Positions 1 to 7,897 of a DNA stretch of 64,000 bases are shown piece after piece (position 1 is the first letter of the stretch; the number at the start of each line of letters is the position of its first letter). Source of the DNA: Mycobacterium sp. E787 (GTDB lineage: Bacteria > Actinomycetota > Actinomycetes > Mycobacteriales > Mycobacteriaceae); NCBI RefSeq assembly GCF_001668725.1, contig NZ_LZKL01000084.1, positions 62,001 through 126,000 of the forward strand, read 5' to 3'. A program made the position numbers and the translations under genes. The notes under the pieces are model-generated. The model had not been told where the DNA came from. It ran no database searches and worked only from the letters and a program-made list of their open reading frames with translations.

Positions 1-740
1 GCGGCCAGCTCCGGCCGGTGGGCGCCGATCGAAGGCGGCGGGGCGCTGAGCTGCTGGCCGATGACGACCGCATGGTTGGGGCCGCCGTACGGCGGCACGC
101 CGGCCAGGAGGTGAAAGGCTGTGCACGCCAAGGCATATTGGTCCGCCCGACCGTCCACCGGTCGGGCCATCAGCTGCTCGGGCGCCGCGTAGGCGAGCGT
201 ACCGACCGCGAGCTTGGCCGACGTCAGGGCCGCCGCATCATCGATGCGCCGCGCAATGCCGAAGTCGGCCAGAAAGATTCGCCGCCCCTGCTCGTCCGAC
301 TCGGTGACCAGGATGTTGGCCGGCTTGACATCACGGTGCAGCAAGCCGCGATGATGCGCGTAATCCAGCGCCGAGGCGACCGCGGTGATGATCGCCATCA
401 CCTCGTCCACCGGCATCCCGCCCGGAAACCGCTCGCGCAGGAGGCGGGCCACGTCGGCGCCGGCGATGTAGTCCATCGAGATCCAGAACCGGCCCTCGAA
501 TTCACCGCGGTCGTGGACGCCCACGATGTGCGGATGCGAGAGACCGGCGGCCAGCTCGGCCTCGCGCTCAAACCGCTCGCGGTACTGCGGATCGGCGGTC
601 ACTTCCGGCGGCAACACCTTGAGCGCGTCCTCACGCGGCAATCGTGGGTGCGCGGCCAGGTACACCCGACCCATGCCGCCCGCGCCCAGCACCCGCAGGA
701 TCGTGTACCCGGCGAACACCCGCCCTGGGTCAAGCGACAT
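1..740 (-). CDS. Ser/Thr protein kinase, N-terminal catalytic part (runs off window)
   Basis: PknF-like membrane Ser/Thr kinase, seen only for its first ~246 codons; any membrane or outer domain lies beyond position 1. The ATG at 740-738 gives [14 protein letters not shown], which lines up with the start of the paralogue at 14040. The glycine loop GAGGMG is near residues 19-24, the ATP-anchoring Lys near 41, HRDVKPAN near 135-142 and DFGIAR near 159-164, so the kinase core is intact. It begins 24 bp after the multicopper oxidase stop and is probably cotranscribed with it and the ArsR-ArsC gene. Substrate and extracellular signal cannot be read from the sequence. Confidence 0.9.
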   Translation of the reverse strand, partial: MSLDPGRVFAGYTILRVLGAGGMGRVYLAAHPRLPREDALKVLPPEVTADPQYRERFEREAELAAGLSHPHIVGVHDRGEFEGRFWISMDYIAGADVARLLRERFPGGMPVDEVMAIITAVASALDYAHHRGLLHRDVKPANILVTESDEQGRRIFLADFGIARRIDDAAALTSAKLAVGTLAYAAPEQLMARPVDGRADQYALACTAFHLLAGVPPYGGPNHAVVIGQQLSAPPPSIGAHRPELA

Positions 741-764
741 GGGCAAATCGTAAGGTCTGCCCCC

Positions 765-2249
765 TCACGTGCAGTTCAGCAGCAGCATCAGGCCGTAGTC
801 CATGTGGATCTGCTGATGGCAGTGCAACAGCGACAGGCCGGGTTGGTCGGCGACGAAGTCGACCTCCATGCTCTGGTAGCCGCCTAGCATCGCGACGTCC
901 TTGCGCACGCCGGCGGTGGGTGTGCCGGCGATCCGGGTGATTTCGAAGGTGTGCCGGTGGACGTGCATCGGGTGCAGGTCGTCGCTGGCGTTGCGGAAGC
1001 GCAGCCGGTAGCGCTTGTCCCGTTGCACATCGAGCACGGGTTGGTTGGTGTCCATCGAAAAGGGCGTGCCGTTGATCGTCCAGCGGTTGAAGCCGTTGTC
1101 GGCGGCGTTGCGCTTTTCGATCAGCATCTCGATGGTGCGGTCGGGCGGCGGGGACGGCGCGGGGTTGGGCGGCGCGAACAGCCGGTAGTCCCACTTGAAC
1201 GGTGGCGGCGGCGCCCATTGCGGGTCCCCGCCGCGCCCGGCGTATTCCACCACGATGCCCATGCCGTGGCCGCGGTCGTCGTCGGAGAGGTCCCCCAGCA
1301 CCCACACCCCCGGATTGTTCATGGTCACCACCGCCGAAATGCGTTCGGCCGCACCGAGCCAGAGCACCGGCACGGATGCGGGGTTCGGCACCGGGTTGCC
1401 GTCCAGCGCGACGACGTTGAAGGTGTGCCCGGGCAACGCCAGGCTGCGGGACTCGGTGGCGCTGCCGTTGAGGACGTGCAGCAGCACCCGCTGACCGGTT
1501 TGGACGCGGATGGGGTCGCCGTGACCGAGCATGCGCCCGTTGATCGCGAACGCCCCGTAGCTGACCTCGTAGCCGCGCGGGTCGCCGCGGTCAAGTGAGG
1601 CCTTCATCGACGATTCGCCCTTGTCCTTGAGGTCGGGTTCGGGCTCGCCGGCCAGGAAGTCGGCGGCCATGTCGCCGCCCCGGCTGAAAGTGGGGTCGAA
1701 TTCCTTGAGGGTCAGGAAGATCTCTTGGTCGTAGGAACCGGCGTTTTCTCGCGGTTCGATGTAGACGGGCCCGACCTGGCCGCTGTATTGGCCGCGGGAC
1801 AGATCCGCGCGCGGGACGACGTGGGTGTGATAGAAGCGGAAGCCCGCCGGGCCGGGGACGAACGAGATGCGCCGCATGCCACGCGCGGGGATGTAGGGCG
1901 TGCCCTCCTCGGCGGAGCCGTCGACGTCGACACCCACGTGCTGGCCGTGCCAGTGCAACTGCTCGGGGGAATCGGTGTCGTTGAAGATGTCCACCCAGGT
2001 GCGTTGGCCCTCCTTGAACCGCAACAGCGGACCGGGGAATTGGCCGTTGTAGGTCAGGGTCGACACGATGTGGTCGGGTGCCAGCTCCACCGGTCCGGTG
2101 CCGATCCGCAGGGTGTAGTCGGGTTTGCCGTTGGGCGGACCGGGTGGCGCGCTTCGCGAACACGCCTCCGCTGCCAGGCCGGCGCTGCCGCCCGCGGCGA
2201 TCAACGCCAGCCCACCGCCTTTCAGGAATCGACGTCGATCGACGGTCAT
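765..2249 (-). CDS. Tat-exported multicopper oxidase
   Basis: Secreted laccase-like multicopper oxidase of about 494 aa, expected to oxidise Cu(I), Fe(II) or phenolics outside the membrane. The N-terminus DRRRFLKGGG followed by a hydrophobic Ala/Gly run is a twin-arginine signal; a Cys just after it (EACSRS) could make it a lipoprotein. All four copper-ligand clusters are visible: HWHGQH, HTHVV, HPMHVHRH and HCHQQIHMDYGL. Two adjacent ATGs (2252 and 2249) are possible; the first overlaps the TGA of the upstream ArsR-ArsC gene, so translation is probably coupled. It resembles mycobacterial MmcO in type, but the N-terminus differs from the Rv0846c protein I remember, so no symbol is given. Confidence 0.92.
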   Translation of the reverse strand: MTVDRRRFLKGGGLALIAAGGSAGLAAEACSRSAPPGPPNGKPDYTLRIGTGPVELAPDHIVSTLTYNGQFPGPLLRFKEGQRTWVDIFNDTDSPEQLHWHGQHVGVDVDGSAEEGTPYIPARGMRRISFVPGPAGFRFYHTHVVPRADLSRGQYSGQVGPVYIEPRENAGSYDQEIFLTLKEFDPTFSRGGDMAADFLAGEPEPDLKDKGESSMKASLDRGDPRGYEVSYGAFAINGRMLGHGDPIRVQTGQRVLLHVLNGSATESRSLALPGHTFNVVALDGNPVPNPASVPVLWLGAAERISAVVTMNNPGVWVLGDLSDDDRGHGMGIVVEYAGRGGDPQWAPPPPFKWDYRLFAPPNPAPSPPPDRTIEMLIEKRNAADNGFNRWTINGTPFSMDTNQPVLDVQRDKRYRLRFRNASDDLHPMHVHRHTFEITRIAGTPTAGVRKDVAMLGGYQSMEVDFVADQPGLSLLHCHQQIHMDYGLMLLLNCT

Positions 2250-2251
2250 CA

Positions 2252-3007
2252 TCACCTTTCCCGGGGCGACGGGTGCAGGGCCAGCACGGGCAGCAGGGAG
2301 TCGATGCGACTGTCCAGTTCGGTTGCCACGCGGCGGAATTCGCGGTAGCTCGCCCGGCTTCCGCCGGTCACCGCCGACGGGTCGGGCAGGCTCCAATGCA
2401 TCGCGGCGGCCACGCCGTGCTCGTGAGCGTATTCGCGGACCTTGTCGCACAAGGTGATCACGTAATCGAAGCGCCGGCGAGCGACCGCCGACAGCGGCCG
2501 GGGCCGGCTACCGGCGAGGTCGATGCCGTATACGTCGCGCATGATCCGTACCGCGTTGGGGTGCATCTGCGCCTTGGGATGACTGCCCGCGCTCGCGGCA
2601 CGGACGCGGCCGCCGCCCTTCTTTCGCAGCAGCGCCTCGGCGATCGGCGAGCGCGCGCTGTTCCCGGAGCACAAGAACAGCACCGACCCGGCCGGCCGCG
2701 TGGGGGCTCCCGCGAGCGACGGGTGAAGTGCGGCAGCAGCTTCCGCGAATGCCCCCGCGCAGCTGGTCAGGTTCAGGCGGTAGTAGGTGTCGCGGCCGTC
2801 GAAGTTGCTGCGCCGGGCGTCGATGAGGCCGGCCGAACGCAGGAGCCGCAGGTGGTAGGAGACGAGGTTTTGCGGCTCGTCAACGGCGGCAGCCAACTCC
2901 CGCACGCGGTGGTCGCTGTTCGCGAGCTCGGTCAGCAGCGCCCAGCGCACCGGATGCGACGCCATCTGCATCAGCTGCGGGACCACAGCCCGATCGGTCG
3001 CTGCCAC
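2252..3007 (-). CDS. ArsR-family regulator fused to LMW-phosphatase-type arsenate reductase
   Basis: A single 251-codon frame joins two domains. Residues ~1-95 form an ArsR winged helix (recognition-helix region QNLVSYHLRLLRSAG). Residues ~108-245 form a low-molecular-weight phosphatase fold with P-loop CSGNSARS (Cys113 to Arg119), a further Cys in VITLCDKV and the acid loop LPDP. The second domain could reduce arsenate or act as a protein phosphatase. The start is GTG at 3007, just inside the palindrome at 3022-3037. It is divergent from an APC permease and upstream of the oxidase and kinase in a likely three-gene operon. Arsenic sensing is inferred from the fold; the helix has no obvious CVC arsenic site. 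Confidence 0.88.
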   Translation of the reverse strand: MAATDRAVVPQLMQMASHPVRWALLTELANSDHRVRELAAAVDEPQNLVSYHLRLLRSAGLIDARRSNFDGRDTYYRLNLTSCAGAFAEAAAALHPSLAGAPTRPAGSVLFLCSGNSARSPIAEALLRKKGGGRVRAASAGSHPKAQMHPNAVRIMRDVYGIDLAGSRPRPLSAVARRRFDYVITLCDKVREYAHEHGVAAAMHWSLPDPSAVTGGSRASYREFRRVATELDSRIDSLLPVLALHPSPRER

Positions 3008-3021
3008 CCTTCGGACAATAC

Positions 3022-3037
3022 ATCAAACTGGTTTGAT
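3022..3037. promoter_or_regulatory. ArsR-type operator palindrome
   Basis: ATCAAAC-TG-GTTTGAT is a perfect inverted repeat with 7-bp arms. It lies 15 bp before the GTG of the ArsR-ArsC gene and 13 bp before the GTG of the divergent permease. ArsR/SmtB proteins typically bind AT-rich inverted repeats of this size, so this is the likely autoregulatory site and would control both directions. Confidence 0.75.
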
Positions 3038-3049
3038 AGGTTAGGGCCC

Positions 3050-4297
3050 GTGGACGCGACCAACCGTGAGCTTCGGCGCACCCTCGGAGTGTTCGACGCG
3101 GTGGTGATCGGCCTGGGGTCCATGATCGGCGCCGGGATTTTCGCCGCGCTCGGCCCCGCCGCGCGTGCCGCCGGCACGGGGCTGCTGCTGGGCCTCGCGG
3201 TGGCGGCGGTGGTGGCCTACTGCAACGCCACCTCCTCCGCGCGGCTGGCCGCCCTCTACCCCGCCTCCGGCGGCACGTACGTCTACGGGCGCGAGCGCCT
3301 CGGCGATTTCTGGGGATACCTGGCGGGTTGGGGCTTCGTCGTCGGCAAGACCGCATCCTGCGCGGCGATGGCCCTGACCGTGGGCGCCTACGCGTGGCCG
3401 TCGCAGGCGCACGCGGTGGCCGTCGCCGCGGTGGTCGCCCTGACGGCGGTGAACTACGCCGGCGTGCAGAAGTCGGCCTGGCTTACCCGCATCATCGTCG
3501 CGGTGGTGCTGGCGGTGCTGGCCGCGGTGGTCGTCGCCGTGTTCAGTTCCCACAGCGTCGACGCCGACCCCCTGCGGCTGACGGGTGTCACCGTCGGCGG
3601 GGTGATCCAGGCTGCGGGGCTGTTGTTCTTCGCGTTTGCCGGCTACGCCCGCATCGCCACGTTGGGCGAGGAGGTGCGCGACCCGGCGCGCACCATCCCG
3701 CGGGCGATCCCGCTCGCGCTCGGCATCGCCCTGGCCGTCTACGCGCTGGTGGCCGTCGCCGCGCTCACCGCGTTGGGGCCGCGCCGCCTGGCCGAGTCCC
3801 CGGCGCCGCTGTCGGATGCGGTGCGGGCGGCGGGGATCGGCTGGCTGGCGCCGGTGGTCCAGGTCGGCGCGACGGTGGCGGCGGTGGGCTCGCTGCTCGC
3901 GCTGATCCTCGGGGTCTCCCGCACCACCCTGGCCATGGCGCGCGACCACCACCTGCCGCACGCGCTGACCGCCGTGCACCCGAGGTTTCGGGTCCCGCAC
4001 CGCGCCGAGCTGCTGATTGGCGCCCTGGTGGCGGTCGCGGCCGCCACCGTCGACCTCCGGGGAGCGATCGGTTTCTCGTCGTTCGCCGTACTGATCTACT
4101 ACGCGGTCGCGAACGCCTCGGCTTTCACCCTGCGACCCGATGAGGGCCGACCGCACCGCGCGCTCCCCGTGATCGGGTTGGTCGGGTGCATCGTTCTGGC
4201 CTTCGCGATGCCGCTGTCTTCGGTGCTGGCTGGCGCGATCGTGCTGGGCATTGGTGTCGCCGCCTACGCGCTGCGGCGGGGGCTGCGCCAAGGCTGA
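3050..4297 (+). CDS. APC-superfamily amino-acid/cation permease
   Basis: Inner-membrane transporter of about 415 aa with roughly twelve hydrophobic segments. The N-terminal GLGSMIGAGIFAALGP is the hallmark first-helix motif of APC amino-acid permeases, and EEVRDPARTIPRAI follows helix 6 as in that family. The GTG at 3050 is chosen because the signature starts ~20 residues later; the open frame upstream overlaps the opposite-strand ArsR-ArsC gene and is spurious. Its only visible control element is the ArsR-type palindrome shared with the divergent gene, so it may be metal- or metalloid-responsive. The substrate cannot be predicted. Confidence 0.85.
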   Translation: MDATNRELRRTLGVFDAVVIGLGSMIGAGIFAALGPAARAAGTGLLLGLAVAAVVAYCNATSSARLAALYPASGGTYVYGRERLGDFWGYLAGWGFVVGKTASCAAMALTVGAYAWPSQAHAVAVAAVVALTAVNYAGVQKSAWLTRIIVAVVLAVLAAVVVAVFSSHSVDADPLRLTGVTVGGVIQAAGLLFFAFAGYARIATLGEEVRDPARTIPRAIPLALGIALAVYALVAVAALTALGPRRLAESPAPLSDAVRAAGIGWLAPVVQVGATVAAVGSLLALILGVSRTTLAMARDHHLPHALTAVHPRFRVPHRAELLIGALVAVAAATVDLRGAIGFSSFAVLIYYAVANASAFTLRPDEGRPHRALPVIGLVGCIVLAFAMPLSSVLAGAIVLGIGVAAYALRRGLRQG

Positions 4298-4316
4298 CGG
4301 CAGCTGGGCTTGCGCA

Positions 4317-4356
4317 CTGATTCGATGAATGCTTATATAGATGGATGTCGAATCAG
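4317..4356. promoter_or_regulatory. Inverted repeat over the arsR start (candidate operator)
   Basis: CTGATTCGA at 4317-4325 and TCGAATCAG at 4348-4356 are perfect 9-bp inverted arms around a 22-bp AT-rich spacer holding TATATA. The right arm overlaps the ATG at 4345, so a bound repressor or an mRNA stem would block initiation of arsR. Confidence 0.55.
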
Positions 4357-4683
4357 AGCCGCGGGTGTTGCCCGACGCTCGGCGCCGCCGCCATGGACGA
4401 GGCGCAGTCCGCGGACCTGGCGGCGATGTTCAAGGCGTTGGGCGACCCGGTGCGTCTGCGCTTGTTGAGCCTGATCGCCAGCCATCCGGGCGGCGAGGCC
4501 TGCGTCTGTGAGATTTCCGCGACGTTCGACGTCTCGCAGCCGACGATCTCCCATCACCTCAAGCTGCTGCGTTCGGCCGGTCTGCTGGACTGCGAGCGGC
4601 GGGGCACCTGGGTCTACTACTGGGTGATTCCTTCTGCCTTGCAACAGCTTTCGAATGTCCTGCGCGTGGACACCGGATCATGA
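4345..4683 (+). CDS. arsR: ArsR/SmtB-family metalloid-responsive repressor
   Basis: 112-aa winged-helix repressor that should release DNA on binding As(III) or a soft metal. The CVC pair in EACVCEISATF sits at the position used by classic ArsR proteins for trivalent arsenic, and SQPTISHHLKLLRSAGL is the recognition helix. A Cys pair also lies near the N-terminus (RGCCPT). It is the first gene of an operon with acr3, arsC and cadI; its TGA overlaps the ATG of acr3 (ATGA). The start at 4345 falls inside the inverted repeat described at 4317-4356. Confidence 0.93.
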   Translation: MSNQSRGCCPTLGAAAMDEAQSADLAAMFKALGDPVRLRLLSLIASHPGGEACVCEISATFDVSQPTISHHLKLLRSAGLLDCERRGTWVYYWVIPSALQQLSNVLRVDTGS

Positions 4684-5768
4684 CCGAAACGGTGACCGCC
4701 CCGGACGCCATCGCGCCCCGCCTGTCCATGCTGGACCGGTTCCTGCCGGTGTGGATCGGAGCGGCGATGGCCGTCGGCCTGTTGCTGGGCCGACTCATTC
4801 CAGGTCTCGGATCGGCGTTGAGCGCCATTGCGGTACAAGGCATTTCACTGCCCATCGCGATCGGCCTGCTGGTCATGATGTATCCGGTGTTGGCCAAGGT
4901 CCGCTACGACCGGCTCGACGAGGTCACCGCCGACCGCCGGCTGATGGTGAGCTCGCTGGTGCTCAATTGGCTGATCGGGCCCGCGGTGATGTTCGCCCTG
5001 GCCTGGCTGCTGCTGGCGGACCTCCCCGAGTACCGCACCGGGCTGATCATCGTCGGGCTGGCGCGCTGCATCGCGATGGTCATCATCTGGAACGACCTGG
5101 CCCGCGGCGACCGCGAAGCCGCGGCCGTGCTGGTCGCGTTGAACTCGTTGTTCCAGGTCGCCATGTTCGCCGCGCTGGGCTGGTTCTATCTCGCGGTGCT
5201 GCCGGGCCTGCTCGGACTGCCGCGAACCGGCATCGACGTTTCCCCTTGGCGCATCGCCCAATCCGTGCTCGTCTTCCTGGGCATCCCGCTGCTGGCCGGG
5301 TACCTGTCGCGGCGGCTGGGTGAACGATCCCGCGGGCGCGACTGGTACGAGGCCCGCTTCTTGCCCCGCATCGGACCGTGGGCCCTGTACGGGTTGCTGT
5401 TCACCATCGTCATCCTGTTCGCCCTACAGGGCCACCAGATCACCTCGCGGCCTTGGGATGTCGCCCGTATCGCGTTACCTCTGCTGGCCTACTTCGCGAT
5501 CATGTGGGCCGGCGGATATGCCCTTGGGTTGTTGCTCCGGCTGGGCTACGCCCGCACCACCACCCTGGCATTCACCGCCGCCGGCAACAATTTCGAATTG
5601 GCCATCGCCGTAGCCATCGCCACCTACGGCGCGGCTTCCGGGCAGGCCCTGGCCGGGGTGGTCGGGCCGCTGATCGAAGTGCCCGTGCTGGTCGGGCTGG
5701 TCTACGTATCGCTGGCGCTGCGCGCCCGGTTGTTCCGAACCGAGCCGAACCCCACGGGCCGCCGATGA
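4680..5768 (+). CDS. acr3: ACR3-type arsenite efflux transporter
   Basis: Membrane exporter of As(III), about 362 aa with around ten transmembrane helices. The helix-4 motif GLARCIAMVIIWNDLA contains the conserved Cys essential in ACR3 proteins, and FTAAGNNFELAIAV is the conserved helix-9 Glu region. The start ATG overlaps the arsR stop and the end overlaps the arsC start by 4 bp, which indicates translational coupling. It supplies the export step for arsenite formed by ArsC. Confidence 0.95.
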   Translation: MTETVTAPDAIAPRLSMLDRFLPVWIGAAMAVGLLLGRLIPGLGSALSAIAVQGISLPIAIGLLVMMYPVLAKVRYDRLDEVTADRRLMVSSLVLNWLIGPAVMFALAWLLLADLPEYRTGLIIVGLARCIAMVIIWNDLARGDREAAAVLVALNSLFQVAMFAALGWFYLAVLPGLLGLPRTGIDVSPWRIAQSVLVFLGIPLLAGYLSRRLGERSRGRDWYEARFLPRIGPWALYGLLFTIVILFALQGHQITSRPWDVARIALPLLAYFAIMWAGGYALGLLLRLGYARTTTLAFTAAGNNFELAIAVAIATYGAASGQALAGVVGPLIEVPVLVGLVYVSLALRARLFRTEPNPTGRR

Positions 5769-6181
5769 CCGACAAACCAAGCGTCCTGTTCGTCTGCGTC
5801 CACAACGCCGGACGCTCGCAGATGGCCGCCGCGCTGCTGAGCCGCCTGGCCGGCCACCGGATCGAAGTCCGCTCCGCGGGGACCGAACCCGCCGACGAGG
5901 TCAACCCCGTCGCCGTCGCGGCCATGGCCGAAATCGGTATTGACATCACGGCCGCCACCCCGACCGTCCTCACCGCCGACGCCGCGCGGACCAGCGACGT
6001 CGTGATCACCATGGGCTGCGGCGACACCTGCCCCTACTTCCCCGGCGTGGCCTACCGCGACTGGCAGCTGCCCGACCCCGCGGGCCAACCGCTGGCGACC
6101 GTGCGCGCCATCCGCGACGACATCGCCGACCGCGTCCGCGCGTTGATCACCGAACTCCTGCCCACCTCCACCACCAGATGA
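5765..6181 (+). CDS. arsC: Arsenate reductase (LMW-phosphatase family)
   Basis: 138-aa cytoplasmic enzyme reducing arsenate to arsenite. The P-loop CVHNAGRSQ (Cys11 to Arg17) starts the catalytic site, and VITMGCGDTCPYFPG supplies the second and third Cys of the thioredoxin/mycoredoxin-linked relay. LPDPAG carries the catalytic Asp. The ATG at 5765 overlaps the acr3 stop as ATGA, which fixes the start despite an open frame upstream. Together with acr3 it forms a complete arsenate detoxification route. Confidence 0.94.
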   Translation: MTDKPSVLFVCVHNAGRSQMAAALLSRLAGHRIEVRSAGTEPADEVNPVAVAAMAEIGIDITAATPTVLTADAARTSDVVITMGCGDTCPYFPGVAYRDWQLPDPAGQPLATVRAIRDDIADRVRALITELLPTSTTR

Positions 6182-6204
6182 CCCGCACCCACAAAGGAGC
6201 CAAC

Positions 6205-6612
6205 ATGTCCCGCGTGCAACTCGCGCTCAATGTCGACGACCTCGACGAGGCGATCGCGTTCTACTCCAAACTGTTCGACACCGAACCCGCCAAGGTCAAA
6301 CCCGGCTACGCCAACTTCGCGGTCGCCGAGCCCCCGCTCAAGCTGGTGTTGCTCGAGAACCCGGGCCACGGCGGCACCCTCAACCACCTCGGCGTCGAAG
6401 TCGCCTCCAGCGACACCGTGCACGCCGAGATCGCCCGTCTCAGCGATCAGGGGCTGGTCACCGACGAGGAGATGAACACCACCTGCTGCTTCGCCGCCCA
6501 GGACAAAGTGTGGGTGACCGGCCCGGGTGGGGAACGCTGGGAGGTCTACACCGTCATCGCCGACTCGGACACCTTCGGAGCAACCACCGACGAGCCCTGC
6601 TGCCAGGCCTAG
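6205..6612 (+). CDS. cadI: CadI/ArsI-type glyoxalase-fold protein
   Basis: 135-aa vicinal-oxygen-chelate protein, nearly the sequence I remember for mycobacterial CadI, and related to the C-As lyase ArsI. An AAAGGAG ribosome site at 6193-6199 supports the ATG at 6205 over an in-frame ATG at 6178 that overlaps the arsC stop. The vicinal Cys94-Cys95 pair (TTCCF), His61 and Glu113 match ArsI thiol and metal positions, but residue 5 is Gln where ArsI has His. A second CC pair ends the protein. It is the last clear member of the ars operon. Confidence 0.93.
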   Translation: MSRVQLALNVDDLDEAIAFYSKLFDTEPAKVKPGYANFAVAEPPLKLVLLENPGHGGTLNHLGVEVASSDTVHAEIARLSDQGLVTDEEMNTTCCFAAQDKVWVTGPGGERWEVYTVIADSDTFGATTDEPCCQA

Positions 6613-6659
6613 GGGTCCCGCCACGATTCCCGAGCGATCCGAACGGGAAGACTGAGCGG

Positions 6660-7175
6660 ATGGCCGAGCCCGGAGCGGAAGAGTCCGCAACAGCGGAAGC
6701 GTTCGAAAAGCTGGTAGCCCTGCTGGACTATCCGATGTTCGTTGTGACCACGCACGCCGACGGCGTCGACGCCGGCTGCCTGGTCGGGTTCGCCAGCCAA
6801 ACGAGCATCCACCCGCCGCGCTTCTTGGTCGGGCTTTCCAAGAAGAACCACACGTTCCGGGTCGCCGCCGACGCCGACCATCTCGCGGTGCACGTCTTCG
6901 ACCGCGAGCACATCGACGTCCCGGAATTCTTCGGCAGCCAGACCGGCGACACCGTCAACAAGTTCGAGCGGTGCGCGTGGCATCGCGGGCCGGCGCAACT
7001 GCCCATCCTCGACGACGCGGCGGCCTGGTTCGTCGGCAAGATCCTCGATCGGTTCTCCCTCGGTGATCACGTCGGGCATCTGCTGGAGCCGGTCGACGGT
7101 CAGCCGCCCCGGGAGCTGGAGGAATGGGTGACGTTCGGGGACGTGCGCCACCTGGAACCCGGCCACGAGGCCTGA
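6660..7175 (+). CDS. Flavin reductase-like FMN-binding domain protein
   Basis: About 171 aa with the split-barrel flavin reductase fold (LLDYPMFVVTTHADG near residue 20, then NHTFRVAADADHLAVHVF). Such proteins reduce flavin for a partner monooxygenase or act directly on small substrates. The ATG at 6660 sits 47 bp after cadI, so it may belong to the same transcript, and the following reductase starts 1 bp after its stop. It would fit a role in metalloid stress, but this is inferred from position only. Confidence 0.8.
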   Translation: MAEPGAEESATAEAFEKLVALLDYPMFVVTTHADGVDAGCLVGFASQTSIHPPRFLVGLSKKNHTFRVAADADHLAVHVFDREHIDVPEFFGSQTGDTVNKFERCAWHRGPAQLPILDDAAAWFVGKILDRFSLGDHVGHLLEPVDGQPPRELEEWVTFGDVRHLEPGHEA

Positions 7176-7176
7176 C

Positions 7177-7893
7177 GTGACCGATCCTGTCCAGGTGGGC
7201 GCCGTCGGCGACGTCACCGAACTGGCGTCGCACTACGCCGATCCCCCGGCCGGGGTGCGCGCCAACATGATCTTCAGCGCCGACGGCGCGGCCGCCTTCG
7301 GTGGTCGCGCCGGGCCGCTGTCGTGCCCCACCGATCAGCACCTGCTGCGGATCCTGCGCGGCTTCGCCGACGTCGTCCTGGTCGGCGCCGGTACCGCGCG
7401 CGCCGAGAACTACGGCCCGGTGCGGCTCACCGATGCCCAACGGGAGAGGCGGGACGCCGAAGGGCGGACGGCGCCGCCCCCGATCGCGGTGGTCAGCCGG
7501 ACCGGTGAACTGCCGACCAGGCTGTTCAGCGAGCCCGGTCAGCCGCCGATCCTGGTGACCTGCGCCCGGTCCGCGGCGCGGGGCGGCCTCGGCGACGATC
7601 GGCGGCCGCGGGCGCTGGTGGCCGGGGACGATTCCGTCGACGTGGGCCGAGCCGTCGCGCTGTTGCGCGCACAGGGGATGGACCGCATCCTGTGCGAGGG
7701 CGGACCCACCCTGCTGGACGAACTGGTGGACGCCGACGCCATCGCCGAGATCTGCGTGACGCTGGCGCCCAAGCTCGCCGGCGGCCAGCCCGTGGGCCTG
7801 CGGCGCACCGCACGACTGTCGATGCCGGTCGCGATGCGGCTCGAGCACGCGTTGGCCTACGACGACTATCTGTTCCTGAAATATCGCCGCTGA
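7177..7893 (+). CDS. RibD C-terminal-domain (DHFR-fold) reductase
   Basis: 238-aa pyrimidine-reductase-like protein without the deaminase half of RibD. GVRANMIFSADGAAAF at the start and RILCEGGPTLLDEL near residue 170 are the NADPH and substrate motifs of the RibD_C family; mycobacteria carry such a stand-alone homologue (Rv2671-like). The GTG start follows the flavin reductase stop by one base, so the two are probably coupled. It may act in riboflavin or folate-type reduction. Confidence 0.85.
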   Translation: MTDPVQVGAVGDVTELASHYADPPAGVRANMIFSADGAAAFGGRAGPLSCPTDQHLLRILRGFADVVLVGAGTARAENYGPVRLTDAQRERRDAEGRTAPPPIAVVSRTGELPTRLFSEPGQPPILVTCARSAARGGLGDDRRPRALVAGDDSVDVGRAVALLRAQGMDRILCEGGPTLLDELVDADAIAEICVTLAPKLAGGQPVGLRRTARLSMPVAMRLEHALAYDDYLFLKYRR

Positions 7894-7897
7894 GGGG

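Noticed and set aside
2078..3049. Long in-frame extension upstream of the APC permease
   Set aside because: It runs opposite to the well-supported oxidase and ArsR-ArsC genes, is Arg/Gly-rich nonsense, and the permease signature begins just after the GTG at 3050.
6178..6204. Upstream ATG for cadI overlapping the arsC stop
   Set aside because: A good AAAGGAG site and the remembered CadI N-terminus MSRVQLALNV support ATG 6205, though coupling through 6178 is not excluded.
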